Source: an archaeon (GTDB lineage: Archaea > EX4484-52 > B79-G9). From it: a stretch of DNA of 5,251 bases. Shown piece after piece: positions 4,107 through 5,251 of the stretch (position 1 is the first letter of the stretch; each line of letters opens with the position of its first letter). The stretch spans positions 1 through 5,251 of the forward strand of contig JAUVEX010000067.1 in NCBI GenBank assembly GCA_030594585.1. The letters are read 5' to 3'. The notes beneath the pieces are model-generated. The model had not been told where the DNA came from. It saw only the letters and a program-made list of their open reading frames with translations, and made no database searches. The position numbers were made by a program, and so were the translations under genes.

Positions 4107-4706
4107 AAAATCAATCTCAATTCTGCTTTGTGTTGCGCCTTTTTCATTCAGGTATTTTGAGCCGGGCCTAACACCGTAAGGCACATCGCATGGTGTGAGA
4201 AGTTTCTGTATGACAATCTGGCATACCCTCATTTTCGGGTAAAGCTTTATCGGCAGTTTCCCGACATTTGCAAGCTCCAAAGTGATATTCCCTTTAAAGC
4301 CGGGGTCAATATATCCGGCTGTTGAATGCACCATAAGCCCCATTCGTCCCAAGGATGAGCGCCCTTCCAAGTGCCCTATAAGGTCGTTGGGGATTTCAAC
4401 ATGCTCTAAAATAGATGCAAGAACAAAATCCCCTGGGTGTATTATGAATGGCTTATCTTCCTCGTAAAGCCTTGAATATTCGCATTCTGTAACTTTTGTG
4501 CCGTTTTCTGTTGTCCATTCCCGGTGCACGCGGTCATTGTAGTCGGCGGGGTCAATAAATGCATGGTCTGACATCTTAAACTGCCTGAACCTGTTTCCCA
4601 GGCGAAGATCCACAGATGAGGGGCCTAACTGCGTTTTTAAGTCTAATGGCGTTATTACAAGGTCTTTTTTAAGCCGCTCTTTAAAGTCGTGGTCTGAGAA
4701 AATCAT
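4095..4706 (-). CDS. dcd: dCTP deaminase, probably bifunctional dCTP deaminase/dUTPase
   Basis: Converts dCTP to dUTP, and in the bifunctional form on to dUMP and pyrophosphate, feeding dTTP synthesis and keeping dUTP low. From ATG at 4706 it is 203 residues, a normal length. Visible features are MIFSDHDFKERL at the N-terminus, GPSSVDLRLGNRF (28-40), FIIHPGDFVLA (87-97), GRSSLGRMG (115-123), HSTAGYIDPGFKG (127-139) and ITLELANVG (141-149). Glu144 is at the catalytic glutamate position, and a C-terminal GSKYLNEKGATQSRI lid closes the protein. TAG (Thr-Ala-Gly) after the His-Ser rather than the Thr-Ala-His of E. coli Dcd resembles the bifunctional mycobacterial and Methanocaldococcus enzymes. 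The frame continues to an ATG at 4754 abutting the GINS stop. That adds 16 residues not seen in the family, and a TATA-like box lies within it, so 4706 is preferred. Confidence 0.95.
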   Translation of the reverse strand: MIFSDHDFKERLKKDLVITPLDLKTQLGPSSVDLRLGNRFRQFKMSDHAFIDPADYNDRVHREWTTENGTKVTECEYSRLYEEDKPFIIHPGDFVLASILEHVEIPNDLIGHLEGRSSLGRMGLMVHSTAGYIDPGFKGNITLELANVGKLPIKLYPKMRVCQIVIQKLLTPCDVPYGVRPGSKYLNEKGATQSRIEIDFKKD

Positions 4707-4731
4707 AGTATCAACAATATTTTTTAGCGAA

Positions 4732-4739
4732 TTTTTAAA
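4732..4739 (-). promoter_or_regulatory. TATA-like box for dcd
   Basis: Read on the - strand, TTTAAAAA (4739 to 4732, within TTTTTAAAAAT) is centred about 29-30 bases before ATG at 4706, with no Shine-Dalgarno motif between them. This would give a near-leaderless dcd transcript. The box lies just inside the abutting alternative start at 4754. Cotranscription from the GINS gene is also possible. Confidence 0.35.
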
Positions 4740-4754
4740 AACATGGCGCATCAT

Positions 4755-5251
4755 TTATGCATTTTTTGCCTTTCCCGCATCAATAAATATCTGTGCAACC
4801 TTTTTTGGCGCAACAACAATCTCTCCCGGGCTCCACGGGCCGTAAGTCTCTAAATCCTCTGCAACAAATTCAGGAATATCTTCAATGACTTCTATTTTTT
4901 TGAATGTCGTATCTTTTTGTTTTCCATCAATTGTTTCTTCTTTTTCATCCACAGGCTCTTGAGGTATTTCCTTTTTGCTCTTTTCATCCCCTGTTTCAAA
5001 CAATCCGCCAAGAAACTTGCGCCTTTTTTTTAAAATATCCCGGACAGAATCAAATGCATTTTTTTCTTCTAAAGTCATGTTTTCGACTTTGATTGCCGTT
5101 CTTGCAGACCGTATGCATGAACTCATTATTTTTCTTTCTCTCGTGTTGAATATGTCTTTTATCACAGGAACCGTGTTCTCTATTTCCTTTAAGTCTGTAA
5201 AGCTCCTCATAGAATCGCGCGCAGAAATCCTCTGTTTGCGCTTTAAGTATG
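4755..5251 (-). CDS. GINS replication protein, GINS51-like, C-terminal part (5' end outside window)
   Basis: Subunit of the archaeal GINS complex, which joins MCM and the Cdc45/GAN-type RecJ homologue in the replicative helicase. The frame stays open from the Met at 5210 to the right edge (YLKRKQRISARDS precedes it), so the start is outside the window and 164 residues are visible. The order is that of GINS51. First comes an alpha-helical A domain (to about residue 70 counted from the Met at 5210, with NTRERKIMSSCIRSAR). Then follows a charged, low-complexity Glu/Lys linker (about 71-102). Last is a small beta-rich B domain (about 103-147) with EDIPEFV, TYGPWSPGEIVVAP and a closing IDAGKAKNA. 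The complete protein would probably be 190-220 residues. Its TAA directly abuts an ATG of the dcd frame (TAAATG), which implies linked expression with dcd. A mistaken call of the Met at 5210 as the start would cut the A domain. Confidence 0.85.
   Translation of the reverse strand, partial: YLKRKQRISARDSMRSFTDLKEIENTVPVIKDIFNTRERKIMSSCIRSARTAIKVENMTLEEKNAFDSVRDILKKRRKFLGGLFETGDEKSKKEIPQEPVDEKEETIDGKQKDTTFKKIEVIEDIPEFVAEDLETYGPWSPGEIVVAPKKVAQIFIDAGKAKNA

Noticed and set aside
4707..4754. 16-residue N-terminal extension of Dcd from the ATG abutting the GINS stop
   Set aside because: Family members begin at the equivalent of MIFSDHD, and a TATA-like box lies in the extension. It is not excluded as an alternative product.

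Overview
The window is archaeal chromosomal DNA. It carries the archaeal/eukaryotic-type translation proteins L44e, S27e, aIF2-alpha and Nop10, an archaeal PAC2-type proteasome-assembly protein, RNA polymerase subunit K and a GINS replication protein. None of these families is bacterial in character. The small A+T-rich genes, tight packing and TATA-type promoters fit a streamlined archaeon, possibly of a DPANN or euryarchaeal lineage. The sequence alone does not place it further.

Layout. 1-297: 3' end of a cysteine-rich, probably exported protein of unknown function (+). 298-536: a 239-base non-coding stretch with a degenerate 40-base repeat, a hairpin and the promoter of the following cluster. 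546-2847: an informational cluster on the + strand, rpl44e - rps27e - aIF2-alpha - nop10 - PAC2-family gene, a gene order I recall as common in archaea. 2908-3081: rpoK (57 aa), with its own promoter and ribosome binding site. 3121-3390: a small two-helix membrane protein. 3406-4098: an endonuclease IV/xylose isomerase-like TIM-barrel protein. 4095-5251 (- strand, converging on the previous gene): dcd (dCTP deaminase, probably with dUTPase activity), preceded by a GINS51-like replication gene that runs off the right edge.

How the genes work together. The + strand cluster supplies two zinc-ribbon ribosomal proteins, the alpha subunit of the initiator-tRNA factor aIF2, the H/ACA RNP protein Nop10 (rRNA pseudouridylation) and a proteasome chaperone/activator-like protein. 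RpoK adds transcription. The - strand pair links the replicative helicase complex (GINS) to dUTP/dTTP precursor supply (Dcd). Two initiation styles are suggested by the sequence. rpl44e and rpoK have a TTTATAAAA box plus a GGTGA Shine-Dalgarno motif. The membrane-protein, TIM-barrel and dcd genes have a TATA-like box about 25-30 bases before the start codon and no Shine-Dalgarno motif, as expected for leaderless mRNAs.

I found no CRISPR array, RNA gene, insertion sequence or defence system. The least explained parts are the repeat/hairpin block at 337-422, the unidentified exported protein at the left edge, and the two uncharacterised genes after rpoK.
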